Below the pieces are notes generated by a model. The model did no database searches. It had not been told where the DNA came from and worked only from the letters and a program-made list of their open reading frames with translations. A DNA stretch of 64,000 nucleotides, taken from contig DASWVB010000012.1 in assembly GCA_036401375.1 (NCBI GenBank), forward strand, positions 1 through 64,000, in the 5' to 3' direction. Position 1 is the stretch's first letter. The number at the start of each line of letters is the position of its first letter. Shown here in pieces: positions 17,629 to 26,780 of the stretch. Source of the DNA: DASWUZ01 sp036401375 (lineage in GTDB: Bacteria; Acidobacteriota; Terriglobia; Terriglobales; Acidobacteriaceae). A program made the position numbers and the translations under genes.

Positions 17629-17796
17629 TCAGTAGACCTGGCGCTTGAAGAGCCGGTCCTTTGCCCGGGATGGAAGGCAGCTGCAGCCAAGTGCCGAAGC
17701 TGTCAGGACAGCTATAGCGCCGCCTGCGAGCACCGCTGGAACATCCCTGCTCAGGTTGAGCAGGAAGATGGTCAGGGCATGTAAGGTCATCGACAT
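17629..17796 (-). CDS. Possible small hydrophobic protein (55 aa)
   Basis: A minus-strand frame from ATG 17796 to TGA 17629-17631 encodes 55 residues. They contain a hydrophobic stretch 'VLAGGAIAVLTASALGC' after 'LTIFLLNL', and a basic tail. GGGGGT lies about 6 nt before the ATG. It could be a small membrane peptide or the decayed piece of a larger transporter. Nothing recognisable surrounds it between 17453 and 17820, so confidence is low. Confidence 0.28.
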   Translation of the reverse strand: MSMTLHALTIFLLNLSRDVPAVLAGGAIAVLTASALGCSCLPSRAKDRLFKRQVY

Positions 17797-18029
17797 AAAC
17801 TACCCCCGATCTCGACGACATGGATTCTGGGACTCATAGCTTGGAACACGAAATCGGCTGCAGAGTTTCCCCGGCCTTCTGCGGCCCCGGTTTTTTTCGC
17901 TTAATGTTAACGAAGGTAAGTGCAGGGACCGCCGATCCCGTCAGCGGCAATCTTGCATATCAGACAGGTCCCGCGGCAGCGACACAGATCGCGCTTGTCC
18001 GCCAACGAATAAAAGGCGAAGATAGAGCG

Positions 18030-19343
18030 GTGGCTATCGCGGCCAATCCCGAGGTGCTGCCGGAGGCCGGTCCGCTTCGCCTGCGGTGGCTCTTCCTCGA
18101 TCTGAATTCCTACTTTGCCTCGGTCGAGCAGGAGCTGCGCCCGGAGCTTCGCGGCCGTCCGATCGCGGTCGTGCCGCTCATGGCAGACACTACTTGCTGC
18201 ATCGCCGCCAGCTACGAGGCCAAGGCCTTCGGAGTGCGCACCGGGACTCAGGTCGGCGAATCGAAGCGCTTGTGCCCGGGAATCGTGCTGGTCGAGGCCC
18301 GGCATGAGCTCTACGTGGAGTACCACCACCGCATCATCGAGGCGGTCGAGCGCTGCGTCCCGGTGTCAGCCGTGATGTCGATCGACGAGATGGCCTGCAG
18401 CCTGATGGGTCGCGAGCAGCCGCTGCTTGCGGCGCTTGAACTGGCACGGCGGGTCAAGGCCAGCGTCCGTCAACACGCGGGGTCTACCCTGCGCTGCTCG
18501 GTTGGACTCGCGACCAACCGCTACCTGGCGAAGATTGCCTCTGACATGGAGAAGCCGGATGGCCTGGTTGCTCTCACTCCGGATATCCGGGAGGCCGCCC
18601 TGCTGCGTCTGACGCCGCGTGATCTGCCCGGGGTCGGTGCGCGCATGGAGAAGCGCCTTCATACTGCCGGCATTCGATCGATGGAGCAGTTGCTGGGGCT
18701 GAATCGCGAACAGATGAGTGAAGTCTGGGGCGGGGTCGGCGGGGAGAAGCTATGGTACTGGCTGCGCGGAGAAGACTTCAACGATCCCTCCCTCGATCAC
18801 GCCAAGTCCATCAGTCACTCGCATGTGCTGCCTCCAGAGCTGCGCACCCCGGAGGGCGCATACGCGGTAGTCAGTAAACTGCTGCACAAGGCCGCCATGC
18901 GGCTTCGCGCGGCGCGCCTGTGGTGCACCCATCTATCGCTTCATATCAAGTTTGCGGTGCCCCGGGCATCAGCTTCCAAGCAGCACTATTCCGGTATTCC
19001 GCAGACCAGCTGGTCACGCGGGATGGGAACGATCGAATGCCAGGATAATCAGACGCTGGTGGAAGGATTGCAGCGCTTATGGGCAGAACGGCCGCAGGGC
19101 GAGCTGCATGCAAAGCCTTTTTTCATAGGGGTCGCGTTAGGAGACCTGGTACCCGATCACCTGCATACCTTGAGCCTGTTTGCGGGGCTCGAGCTCGAGT
19201 CGCGACGCACGCGGATCTCTACCACCATGGATTCGCTGAACTACAAGTACGGGACCGATACGCTCTGCTTCGCGAGCATGCTGCTGGCAAAGGCGGCCGC
19301 GCCTACCAGGATCGCGTTCACCAGCATTCCCGACCTGTTTTAA
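18030..19343 (+). CDS. Y-family DNA polymerase (DinB-like)
   Basis: 437 residues from GTG 18030; an in-frame ATG at 17904 would add 42. The catalytic acidic residues of Y-family polymerases are present: the Asp of 'LFLDLNSYFASVEQE' and the Asp-Glu pair in 'MSIDEMAC'. The steric region 'AASYEAKAFGVRTG', the 'CSVGLATNRYLAKIASDMEKPDG' finger/palm junction and the helix-hairpin-helix 'RLTPRDLPGVGARMEKRLHTAGI' are also seen. It should act as an error-prone translesion polymerase. The second motif departs from the usual 'SIDEAYLD', so it belongs to a divergent clade rather than classical DinB. A possible clamp-binding sequence 'LHTLSLF' lies near the C-terminus, with another 'IPDLF' at the very end. 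Confidence 0.85.
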   Translation: MAIAANPEVLPEAGPLRLRWLFLDLNSYFASVEQELRPELRGRPIAVVPLMADTTCCIAASYEAKAFGVRTGTQVGESKRLCPGIVLVEARHELYVEYHHRIIEAVERCVPVSAVMSIDEMACSLMGREQPLLAALELARRVKASVRQHAGSTLRCSVGLATNRYLAKIASDMEKPDGLVALTPDIREAALLRLTPRDLPGVGARMEKRLHTAGIRSMEQLLGLNREQMSEVWGGVGGEKLWYWLRGEDFNDPSLDHAKSISHSHVLPPELRTPEGAYAVVSKLLHKAAMRLRAARLWCTHLSLHIKFAVPRASASKQHYSGIPQTSWSRGMGTIECQDNQTLVEGLQRLWAERPQGELHAKPFFIGVALGDLVPDHLHTLSLFAGLELESRRTRISTTMDSLNYKYGTDTLCFASMLLAKAAAPTRIAFTSIPDLF

Positions 19344-19457
19344 ATCTGAAGCGGCGCTGTTCTGCCGTGCCTTGCCGGTTCACCCCGTCCTATGTAGTTT
19401 CAACACCAGAAAAATGAGGCATATTACTTCGGTGTTATTAGCAGAGGCAGGTTCGGG

Positions 19458-19468
19458 GTGGTATAAGC
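19458..19468 (+). promoter_or_regulatory. Extended -10-like element before the first Ig-repeat gene
   Basis: GTGGTATAAGC occurs about 150 nt before the start codon at 19617. The identical 11-mer occurs at 22482-22492, at nearly the same distance (about 155 nt) before the paralogous gene at 22646. TG-n-TATAAG fits an extended -10 box; no clear -35 is seen. Conservation at equal distance supports a shared promoter. Confidence 0.5.
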
Positions 19469-19616
19469 ATTGGACGACACCAAAACTGATGGACCAAGGC
19501 TTTGAGCCTTCTTGACTGATTCCCCGCTCTACTGCCATGCCTGAAGCTCTGTGCCCGCCCGGGTACGAGTCTTCCTCTCATGTTTTCCAGTAAACACCGC
19601 CGCAGGAGCGTCACCC

Positions 19617-22250
19617 ATGCATTCGTCTGCCTCTTGGCAAGCCTCGCCGCTAAAAAGGATCGCTCGCACCGCGACCTTGATCTCGTTCTGCCTGACCCCG
19701 CTGCTTTGCCTCCTCCTCGGAGCCGGGCGGTTGCAGGCTCAGACCGCCAGTTTTGTGCTGCCCGGTCCCGGAGTGACGGCTATCGACTTCGGGTCGCGTA
19801 ACGTGGGCAGCACCAGCGGCTCGCAGACGATCACGTTCAAGTTCACCAGCGGCGGCACGCTGGGGACCGGGGCAGTCGAGGCGGTGACGGAGGGCGTACC
19901 GGGGCTCGACTTCAAGGACACGGGCACAGGGACCTGCAATGCCCCGAAGACGTATGCGGCGGGGGACACCTGCACGGCCGTGGTCCAGTTTGCACCGACC
20001 GTGCCGGGCCTGCGCGCCGGGGCTGTCTGGCTCAAGGCGCAGGCGGGCTATGTGCTAGCGACCGCCTTTGTGCACGGCTTCGGCATCGGTCCCTTGGCGG
20101 CCTTTGACCCGGGAACACCGATGACGATCCTGACCGGGCTGGAAGGCTCGGCCCCGCTCTCGTCTTTGCCGCTGGCGGTAGATGCCGGGGGCGACGTGAT
20201 CCTTCCGTCAGGCTATGAGATCCCGGCGGCCGGCGGCAGTCACGTTTACCTTCAGATGGTCAGCGCGGGCCCGGTGGTGATCGACGGCGCGGGAAACGTA
20301 TTTGGGCTTGGCAGCTTCAGCTTCAGGTATCACCTCGGCCTGTTCGAGCAAGTCCTCACATCGCGCCGGAACGGAACCTCCTACAACTATGGATCTCCCT
20401 TCACCATCTCGACCACGGAGCAGGTCATACCTCTCTTTTATGTAGATGGCAGCGGTAACTTCTACCAGTTGAACAGCGATGGCGTCACGGAGGTGCCCTG
20501 GAACGGCAACGGGTATGATCCGCCGGTGATCGTGCCCACTCTTCCGCTCCAGTTGATCGACCAGACCAGTGATGGGCACGGGAATACATATTCGCTGCTG
20601 CCCTCGAACAGCATCCTCAAGATTGACCGCAGTCACCCGCCGGCCCTGCATTTTGGCACCGACCTGGTAGGAACGACCAGCGTCGACAGCCCGAAGACTT
20701 TCAGTCTCTCCAACATCGGGAACACTCCTCTGATCTTCCCCACGCCGGTAGCGGGAACGAATCCCAGTCTGTCCTCCGACTTCACCCTGGGCAGCTCGAC
20801 TACCTGCCCACAGATCGGCAGCGCCACATCGGACGCATCGCTGGTTGAGGGCTCAACCTGCCAGTATGCAGTCAAGTTCATCGCCACGGTTCCCGGCGCG
20901 ATTGCCGGCAGCCTGGTCATCACCGACAACAACCTGAATGCAGTCGCGGTAACCCAGGCGGCTCCCCTGACAGGTACAGGGCTGGCGAAGTATCGCTATA
21001 TCTCCTTCAGCCCGCAGAGCGCCAACTTCGGGGACATCGGGATTGGAACTACCAGCCAGCCTATCTCGATAACGGTCACAAACGGCAGCGGTGCGGCTGC
21101 GGGCTACCTGAACTTCCTGAACCTCAGCCGCTTTCACATCGACGGGGGAACCTGCGGCCCGGTCAGCCCCTCCACCCAGCTCGCTGCAGGCGCCTCATGT
21201 ACCTTTTCAGCGACATTCTCTCCCATCGCCAAGGTGCCTACCGTGGGCAGCTTCGTGGTGGGAAACAGCAGCGACAGAACGACGTTTCAGCTGAAGGGTA
21301 ACGGAGTGGCGCCGCTGCTGTACGCCCATCCCTCAGCTTTGAATTTCGGTGATGTAGGGGCGGGGACCACGAGCCTGCCGCTGACGATCACTATTACAAA
21401 CCAGACCGGATCACCGGCCACCTACCTCAGCTCGACCGGCCTGAGCCGGTTCACCTTCAGCGGCGGAAGCTGCGCAGGTATCGCGTCCTCGGGGACAGTC
21501 CCTGCGGACTCCACTTGCACGGCCAGCGTGACGTTTTCGCCGGCGGGGCAGGGGCCAGTCAGCGGGAGCTTTACCCTGAGCACGATCAATGGGCCATTCA
21601 CCTATCACCTCAGTGGCAACGGAGTTCCGGCGACACTGGTCTTCAGCCCTTCGAGCGCAAACTTCGGCAATGTCTTTGTAGGAAGCACGAGCGCGCCCAT
21701 CGCCGTCACGGCGAGCAACCATACCGGCTCCCCGGTTACTTATCTGTCCGAGACAGGCCTGCAGCAGTTCGATCTGCAGGGCGGAAGCTGCGGCGGGGTT
21801 GGCCCCGGAGTGACCCTTGCTCCTGGAGCCTCCTGCACCTTCATGGCGGAGTTCATGCCGACGGAGTTCGTCACATCGAGCGGCAGCTTCACCCTGAACA
21901 CCTCGAGCGGGCCGGTAACCTTCCATCTGTCGGGGACCGGGGTACCAGCCGTCTTCAGCTTCAGTACGGGCACCGTGGACTTCGGTTCCGTGCCGGTGGG
22001 GGGCAGTTCCTCGGCGGTGGTCACCGCCAGCAACAACTCTATCTACCCCGTAAGCGTTCAGTTGACTCCGCAAGGTCCCTTCAGTTTTGCGCCTTACACC
22101 TGCGGCATCCTTGCGCCGGGAGCGTCCTGCCAGTTCAAGGTCATCTTTACTCCCACCTCAACCGCCCCCGCCTTTGCCACTATAGGTGACGCGATCCTGG
22201 GGGGGCCGGCGGGTGGTTACGTCCTGCTCGATGCGCAGGGAAACCCTTGA
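19617..22250 (+). CDS. Exported Cys-rich Ig-repeat protein (choice-of-anchor D type)
   Basis: 877 residues starting at ATG 19617, with AGGAG 10 nt upstream. An N-terminal signal peptide ends near 'LGAGRLQAQ'. After one N-terminal and one central region, five or more tandem domains of about 100 residues repeat the pattern 'SPxSANFGxVxxGTTSxPIxxTxxNxTGSPxTYLS...GGSCGxV...L..GASCTFxxxFxPT...SGSFTL...FxLxGxG'. This is the ASH/choice-of-anchor-D Ig-like fold. Each domain has a Cys pair ('GGSC' and 'ASCTF') likely to form a disulfide, consistent with life outside the cytoplasm. No catalytic motif or membrane anchor is seen. It is probably a surface or matrix protein. The gene at 22646 is a shorter paralogue. 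Confidence 0.85.
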   Translation: MHSSASWQASPLKRIARTATLISFCLTPLLCLLLGAGRLQAQTASFVLPGPGVTAIDFGSRNVGSTSGSQTITFKFTSGGTLGTGAVEAVTEGVPGLDFKDTGTGTCNAPKTYAAGDTCTAVVQFAPTVPGLRAGAVWLKAQAGYVLATAFVHGFGIGPLAAFDPGTPMTILTGLEGSAPLSSLPLAVDAGGDVILPSGYEIPAAGGSHVYLQMVSAGPVVIDGAGNVFGLGSFSFRYHLGLFEQVLTSRRNGTSYNYGSPFTISTTEQVIPLFYVDGSGNFYQLNSDGVTEVPWNGNGYDPPVIVPTLPLQLIDQTSDGHGNTYSLLPSNSILKIDRSHPPALHFGTDLVGTTSVDSPKTFSLSNIGNTPLIFPTPVAGTNPSLSSDFTLGSSTTCPQIGSATSDASLVEGSTCQYAVKFIATVPGAIAGSLVITDNNLNAVAVTQAAPLTGTGLAKYRYISFSPQSANFGDIGIGTTSQPISITVTNGSGAAAGYLNFLNLSRFHIDGGTCGPVSPSTQLAAGASCTFSATFSPIAKVPTVGSFVVGNSSDRTTFQLKGNGVAPLLYAHPSALNFGDVGAGTTSLPLTITITNQTGSPATYLSSTGLSRFTFSGGSCAGIASSGTVPADSTCTASVTFSPAGQGPVSGSFTLSTINGPFTYHLSGNGVPATLVFSPSSANFGNVFVGSTSAPIAVTASNHTGSPVTYLSETGLQQFDLQGGSCGGVGPGVTLAPGASCTFMAEFMPTEFVTSSGSFTLNTSSGPVTFHLSGTGVPAVFSFSTGTVDFGSVPVGGSSSAVVTASNNSIYPVSVQLTPQGPFSFAPYTCGILAPGASCQFKVIFTPTSTAPAFATIGDAILGGPAGGYVLLDAQGNP

Positions 22251-22645
22251 GGTGAGGATTAACCCCGCGTAGATTCCTGAACTCTGGCGACTCGATGAGC
22301 GGCGGGTCGCCACCGGCCCAGGGAGGGCGGCAGCCCGTCTGTGGGCCAACTGCTGTCGAATACTTCGCGACGAAATGTAATATTTCTTCGGGCTCCAGGT
22401 GCATCCCACTGTCCAGCGGTGGGACACTGCAGAAAAGTGCCCGCGCGGAATCCCTTATCTCTAGGCGGCGGCCAGCCGCCTGTGGTATAAGCGCAGACGG
22501 ACGTGTGTTACTTTCGTAACTCTTTCCAGACATGTGTTTGTTGCCCTCTTCAGCCGGGCACAGCCGCGAAGACCTGATCTCCGCGGCGGTGCGCGAGCCA
22601 GGCCAGTCCGAAATCGTCAGTCAATTGTCAACAGGAGCGTTCCCT
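22251..22645. other. Gap between the two Ig-repeat genes, with hairpin and -10-like box
   Basis: 395 nt without a gene. It contains a perfect 7-bp hairpin AGGCGGC-GGCCA-GCCGCCT (22463-22481) that touches the extended -10-like GTGGTATAAGC (22482-22492), where a -35 or operator would lie. The remaining ~150 nt form a leader to the gene at 22646. No T tract follows the hairpin, so it does not look like a terminator. Confidence 0.5.
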
Positions 22646-23485
22646 ATGCCAACACCCGCCTCAGGCAGATCCTTTTTGCAGAGAACATTAGCCCTTGCGA
22701 GTCTACCGGCCCTGATCGTCTCCCTCTCCGGCGCCGGGCTCCAGGCGCAGAGCGTGCACCTCGCCTCCAGCGCGCGAGGACTGAACCCCGCGATGCTCGG
22801 GTTTACCCACGAGACTTCGGCCGCGGCCGCGCACGGGTTCATCGTCTTCACCCCGCAGCTTGCCCTGTTCGGCAATGTCGGGATAGGGACGACCAGCCAG
22901 CCGATCGCCGTCACAGTGACCAACAACACCGCCACGACGGCCCACTACGTGGCTTTCAACAATCTGAGGCTCTTCCACATCGACGGAGGCACCTGCGGAC
23001 CGATCAGCATCTCGACGACCCTGGCTCCGGGAGCGTCCTGCACCTTCAGCGCGACCTTTTCACCGACCGCACCGGGGCTGGTAGTCGGCAGCTTCACGAT
23101 CGCGTCGGTCACGAATACGGTCAGGTTTCAGCTGAAGGGCAATGGCGTCGCCCAGAGCGTAATCTTCTTCCCGTCGCCGGCCAACTTCGGCAGTGTTGCG
23201 GTAGGGACGATGAGCGCTCCCATCACGGTAAAGGTAGGCAACTACACGGGCTCGCCGATCACCTATTCGAGCTTCACGTCCTTTGATAGCTTCAACTTCC
23301 TTCCGGGTGGCAGCTGCAACATCGGGCCGGGCGCAACGCTGGCTGCCGACTCGGTCTGCACCTTCAGCCTGAACTTCGAGCCGCTGGGCCCGGGGCCGGT
23401 CAACGACAGCTTCAACGTGACTACCTCCTACGGAACGCTCACCTACCACGTGATCGGTACGGGTGTCGCTCCAGTCGGACCGTAG
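22646..23485 (+). CDS. Exported Ig-repeat protein, short paralogue of the preceding gene
   Basis: 279 residues from ATG 22646. The signal peptide ends near 'LSGAGLQAQ', the same cleavage sequence context as its neighbour. Two choice-of-anchor-D-like Ig domains follow: 'FTPQLALFGNVGIGTTSQPIAVTVTN...HIDGGTCGPIS...GASCTFSATFSPTAPG' and 'FFPSPANFGSVAVGTMSAPITVKV...GGSCNIGPG...SVCTFSLNFEPLG'. The first domain is strikingly similar to the third repeat of the upstream protein ('GIGTTSQPISITVTNGSG...HIDGGTCGPVS'), so the two genes arose by duplication. The likely role is again structural and extracellular. No cell-wall sorting or lipid anchor is visible. Confidence 0.85.
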   Translation: MPTPASGRSFLQRTLALASLPALIVSLSGAGLQAQSVHLASSARGLNPAMLGFTHETSAAAAHGFIVFTPQLALFGNVGIGTTSQPIAVTVTNNTATTAHYVAFNNLRLFHIDGGTCGPISISTTLAPGASCTFSATFSPTAPGLVVGSFTIASVTNTVRFQLKGNGVAQSVIFFPSPANFGSVAVGTMSAPITVKVGNYTGSPITYSSFTSFDSFNFLPGGSCNIGPGATLAADSVCTFSLNFEPLGPGPVNDSFNVTTSYGTLTYHVIGTGVAPVGP

Positions 23486-23621
23486 CGCTCGGCCTTCTCG
23501 CCTTTCAAAGGCACTGAGGTGATCGCTGAGAAGAATCGTGTTTGACGCCGCTCCGCCCCGGAGAAATCATTCCGGGGCGGAGCTGTTTCCGGCCTGCGAT
23601 CTATGCGGCTGGCGGGTCGAG

Positions 23622-26597
23622 CTACTCCGGGTTTGCGATAACCTCAGCGAAGTGCACCGCCCGGCGCGGCGAGTTCTGCGCGATCTGCTCGCGACAGCTG
23701 AAGCCGTCGCTGACGATCAGAGTCCCTGCTGCGGCGGCGCGCACGGCCGGCAGCAGCACCCGCTCCCCGAGTGCCTGCGAGACTTCAAACTTCTCTTTCT
23801 CGAAGCCGAAGGGACCAGCCATCCCGCAGCATCCGGAGTCGAGCAGCGTGACCTCAGCGCCGGTCGCTCTGAGGATCGCGATCTCGTCGTCCATCTTCAT
23901 CAGAGATTTGTGGTGGCAGTGGCCGTGGGCGACGATCTGTCGCCCCGGCATCTGGGGTGGGCGGTAAGCTGGCGCGTGGCGGGCGAGGAATTCGCTGAGC
24001 AGGAATGTCTGGCTGCGCAGGCGGCGGGCGCGCTGGCCGGTGGGGAAGAAGTTCACCATCTCGTCCCGGAAGACGCTGGCGCAGCTTGGCTCGAGCATGA
24101 TGAAGGGCAGCCCGGCGTCGATCTCCGTGGCAAACCGCTTGAGGATGCGCTCGAGGTAGCGGCGCGCCTCGGTCAGGAAGCCGAAGTCGTAGAGCGGGCG
24201 GCCGCAGCAGACATGCCCCGGCGGGACGACGGCGCGAAAACCCGCGTCGCGCAGCACGCTGCGAGCCGCCGCGAGGGTCTGCGGATGGAAGTAGTTATTC
24301 CACGTATCGGGCCAGAGGATGACTGGCGGGGTGCTCCAATCCGTAACAGGCTCGGGCTGCTGCTGAAAGGTCTGCGAGGCGAACCGGGGCAGGCTGCGAG
24401 CCGGTGCGATTCCCGCCACGCTGTCGATCGCGCGACGCAGCAGCGGAGTCTGCATGGTCAGGTTGGCGAGCGCCGGCCCAGCCCCGGGCAGCGAGGTCGC
24501 GAGGGCGGCCCAGCGATCCATGAAGCCGAAGACGTAATGGCGCAGAGGGCGCCGTCGGCCGGAGTAGTGGTGCGCCAGGAATTCGGCCTTGTAGGTCGCG
24601 ACATCGACGCCGACCGGGCACTCGCTCTTGCAGGCCTTGCAGGAGAGGCAGAGGTCGAGCGCCTCGTGCACCGCCTCGTTCTGAAAGCCGCCGCTGAGGA
24701 CGTTGCCCTCCAAGACCTCCCAGAGCAGGTGCGCGCGGCCCCGGGTCGAGTGGCGCTCCTCGTGGGTGACCATGTAGCTGGGGCACATGGTCGCGCCCTC
24801 CTGCTTTCGACACGCACCCACGCCCACACAACGCAGAGCGGCACGCGAGAGCGAGCCATGGTCGTCGGGATATTGAAAGTGCGTCGGCTGTTGATGGGAG
24901 ACGTAGCCGGCGCCGAGGCGCAGGTTCTCCTGCGGTTCGTAGACCGCCACCGGATCGATGAGCTTGCCGGGGTTCATCTTGTTGTCAGGGTCCCAGAGCG
25001 CCTTGAACTCGCGGAAGGCATTCATCAACTCGGCCCCGAACATCTTCGGCAGCAGCGCGGCGCGAGCCTGTCCATCGCCATGCTCGCCAGAGATGGAGCC
25101 GCCGTGGGCGATGACGATGTCCGCGGCGCGGTCGATGAACTCGCGGTATCGGGCGATACCGGCAGCGGACTCTAGGTCGAAGTTGATGCGCAGATGTACG
25201 CAGCCCTCGCCGAAGTGGCCGTAGAGCGGGCTGCGATAGTCGTATTCGCGCATCAGGGCGTAGAGCTGCCGCAGGTAGGATCCCAGCCGCGCCGGCGGTA
25301 CAGCGGCGTCTTCCCAACCCTCCCATCCCTCGTCCTCGCCGGGCACAAATACCGTTGCGCCGAGGGCAGACTCGCGGATGCGCCAGATGCGCGGCGCATC
25401 GGCAGCGGTGTAGAGTTTGATCGCTGGTGGATCAGGCAGAGCGGCCGCCGCGCGCATCATGGCTGCCGCCTGTTCATCTGCCTCTTCCGGAGTCCACGCA
25501 CCCAGCTCAACCAGCAGGTATCCTGCAACGTTCGTTTTTGTAACTGTGGAATTTGCAATCGTTGTTGTGGCGTGAGGTGGAGGGGCGGGCAGCAGCTGGA
25601 TATCTTCAACGGCAAGCTGTTTGCGCTGCATGTAGTCGCACAGCACGCCGTCGAAGCCCTCGAGGCCGATCGGCTTGTGCTCTAGCACGAAGGGCACATG
25701 GTCTGCGGCGATGAAGGCGTCGGCGAAGGCGAGCACCACCAGGCGGCGGTGGGGCGGGCTGTCGGTGAGGTGCAGGGTCGCCGAGAGCACCGTGGCGCAG
25801 GTGCCTTCGCTGCCCACCAGGGCGCGGGCGACGTTGAAGCCGTTCTCCGGCAGCAGCTCGTCGAGGTTGTAGCCGGAGACGCGGCGTGAGATGCGTGGGA
25901 AGCGTTCGCGAATCTGACTGGAGTAGGTGTCGCGTATGCGCCGCAGGCCGGAATAGATCTGGCCCCGGCGGCCGCCCCCGGCGACGATCGCTGCGAGTTC
26001 CGCCTCCGATGTAGCGCCAACGGTCATGCGCGTTCCGTCGTAGAGCAGCAGGTCGAGCGACTCGATGTTGTCGACCGTCTTGCCGCCAAGCAGGCCGTGC
26101 ACCCCGCAGGAGTTGTTGCCGATCATGCCGCCGATGGTGCAGCGGTTATGGGTTGCAGGGTCAGGCGCGAAGGTGAGGCGATGGAGCTCGGCCGCATCGC
26201 GCACCCGATCGAGCACGATGCCCGGCTCGACGCGCGCGGTCTTGGCGGCAGGGTCGAGCGCGAGGATCGAGTTCATGAACATCGAAAAGTCGAGGACTAC
26301 TGCCACGTTGCAGCACTGCCCGGCGAGGCTGGTGCCTGCGCCGCGGGCGAGTACCGGTGCGCCGAGTTCGTGGCAGGCTTTGAGGGTGGCTTCAACGTCG
26401 GCGATGTTGCGCGGCACCACGACGGCGATGGGGACCTGGCGATAGTTCGACGCGTCGGTGGCGTAGAGGGCGCGGGAGCCATCGTCGAAGCGTACCTCTC
26501 CAGTGACGGTCGCAGCGAGGCGACGCTCCAGTTCGCGGGCGTCGCAGAAATCTTCATGGGAGTGCGCGCGCAGGATGGTGAAAGGGGAGGCCGCCAC
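23622..26597 (-). CDS. FAD- and Fe-S-binding oxidoreductase (YdiJ / D-2-hydroxyacid dehydrogenase type)
   Basis: A 991-residue fusion. Residues 1-480 form a PCMH-type FAD-binding domain ('PIAVVVPRNIADVEATLKACHELGAPVLARGAGTSLAGQC', 'TIGGMIGNNSCG') with its FAD-oxidase C domain. A ferredoxin-like domain follows with two [4Fe-4S] motifs: 'CVGVGACRKQEGATMCPSY' and 'CLSCKACKSECPVG'. The C-terminal part holds two Cys-rich CCG repeats ('VCCGRPLYDFG' and 'GCCGMAGPFGFE') as in GlpC/heterodisulfide-reductase modules. Homologues oxidise D-lactate or D-2-hydroxyglutarate and pass electrons through the Fe-S clusters; the substrate here is uncertain. The start is GTG at 26597, with no obvious ribosome-binding site. 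Confidence 0.88.
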   Translation of the reverse strand: MAASPFTILRAHSHEDFCDARELERRLAATVTGEVRFDDGSRALYATDASNYRQVPIAVVVPRNIADVEATLKACHELGAPVLARGAGTSLAGQCCNVAVVLDFSMFMNSILALDPAAKTARVEPGIVLDRVRDAAELHRLTFAPDPATHNRCTIGGMIGNNSCGVHGLLGGKTVDNIESLDLLLYDGTRMTVGATSEAELAAIVAGGGRRGQIYSGLRRIRDTYSSQIRERFPRISRRVSGYNLDELLPENGFNVARALVGSEGTCATVLSATLHLTDSPPHRRLVVLAFADAFIAADHVPFVLEHKPIGLEGFDGVLCDYMQRKQLAVEDIQLLPAPPPHATTTIANSTVTKTNVAGYLLVELGAWTPEEADEQAAAMMRAAAALPDPPAIKLYTAADAPRIWRIRESALGATVFVPGEDEGWEGWEDAAVPPARLGSYLRQLYALMREYDYRSPLYGHFGEGCVHLRINFDLESAAGIARYREFIDRAADIVIAHGGSISGEHGDGQARAALLPKMFGAELMNAFREFKALWDPDNKMNPGKLIDPVAVYEPQENLRLGAGYVSHQQPTHFQYPDDHGSLSRAALRCVGVGACRKQEGATMCPSYMVTHEERHSTRGRAHLLWEVLEGNVLSGGFQNEAVHEALDLCLSCKACKSECPVGVDVATYKAEFLAHHYSGRRRPLRHYVFGFMDRWAALATSLPGAGPALANLTMQTPLLRRAIDSVAGIAPARSLPRFASQTFQQQPEPVTDWSTPPVILWPDTWNNYFHPQTLAAARSVLRDAGFRAVVPPGHVCCGRPLYDFGFLTEARRYLERILKRFATEIDAGLPFIMLEPSCASVFRDEMVNFFPTGQRARRLRSQTFLLSEFLARHAPAYRPPQMPGRQIVAHGHCHHKSLMKMDDEIAILRATGAEVTLLDSGCCGMAGPFGFEKEKFEVSQALGERVLLPAVRAAAAGTLIVSDGFSCREQIAQNSPRRAVHFAEVIANPE

Positions 26598-26780
26598 CGC
26601 TGAATGGTATCAGGGCACGACAGGCGAGGTTAGCTGGCAACGTTTGGAAGAAGTACCGGCTTGGGCCGTAAATCTTGTTCTCGCCGAAGGTGTTTCGGGA
26701 GTAACGTGAACGGTAATCCAATGACCGTGGCCTTGAGCGCGGTAACCCGGACTCGAACAGGTAAAGACGGAGCGGGCAAC

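Noticed and set aside
17483..17821. 112-codon minus-strand frame between the VOC and polymerase genes
   Set aside because: No fold-like pattern; a short 'DPEG' near its end recalls heparan N-acetyltransferase-like proteins but is too little to support a pseudogene.
19617..23485. Repeated DNA in the Ig-repeat genes as a CRISPR or satellite
   Set aside because: Repeats are protein domain repeats of about 100 residues with degenerate DNA, not identical short direct repeats with spacers.
23538..25175. Plus-strand open frame of 545 codons opposite the FAD/Fe-S oxidoreductase
   Set aside because: Antisense shadow: the minus strand carries complete FAD and iron-sulfur motifs across the same interval.
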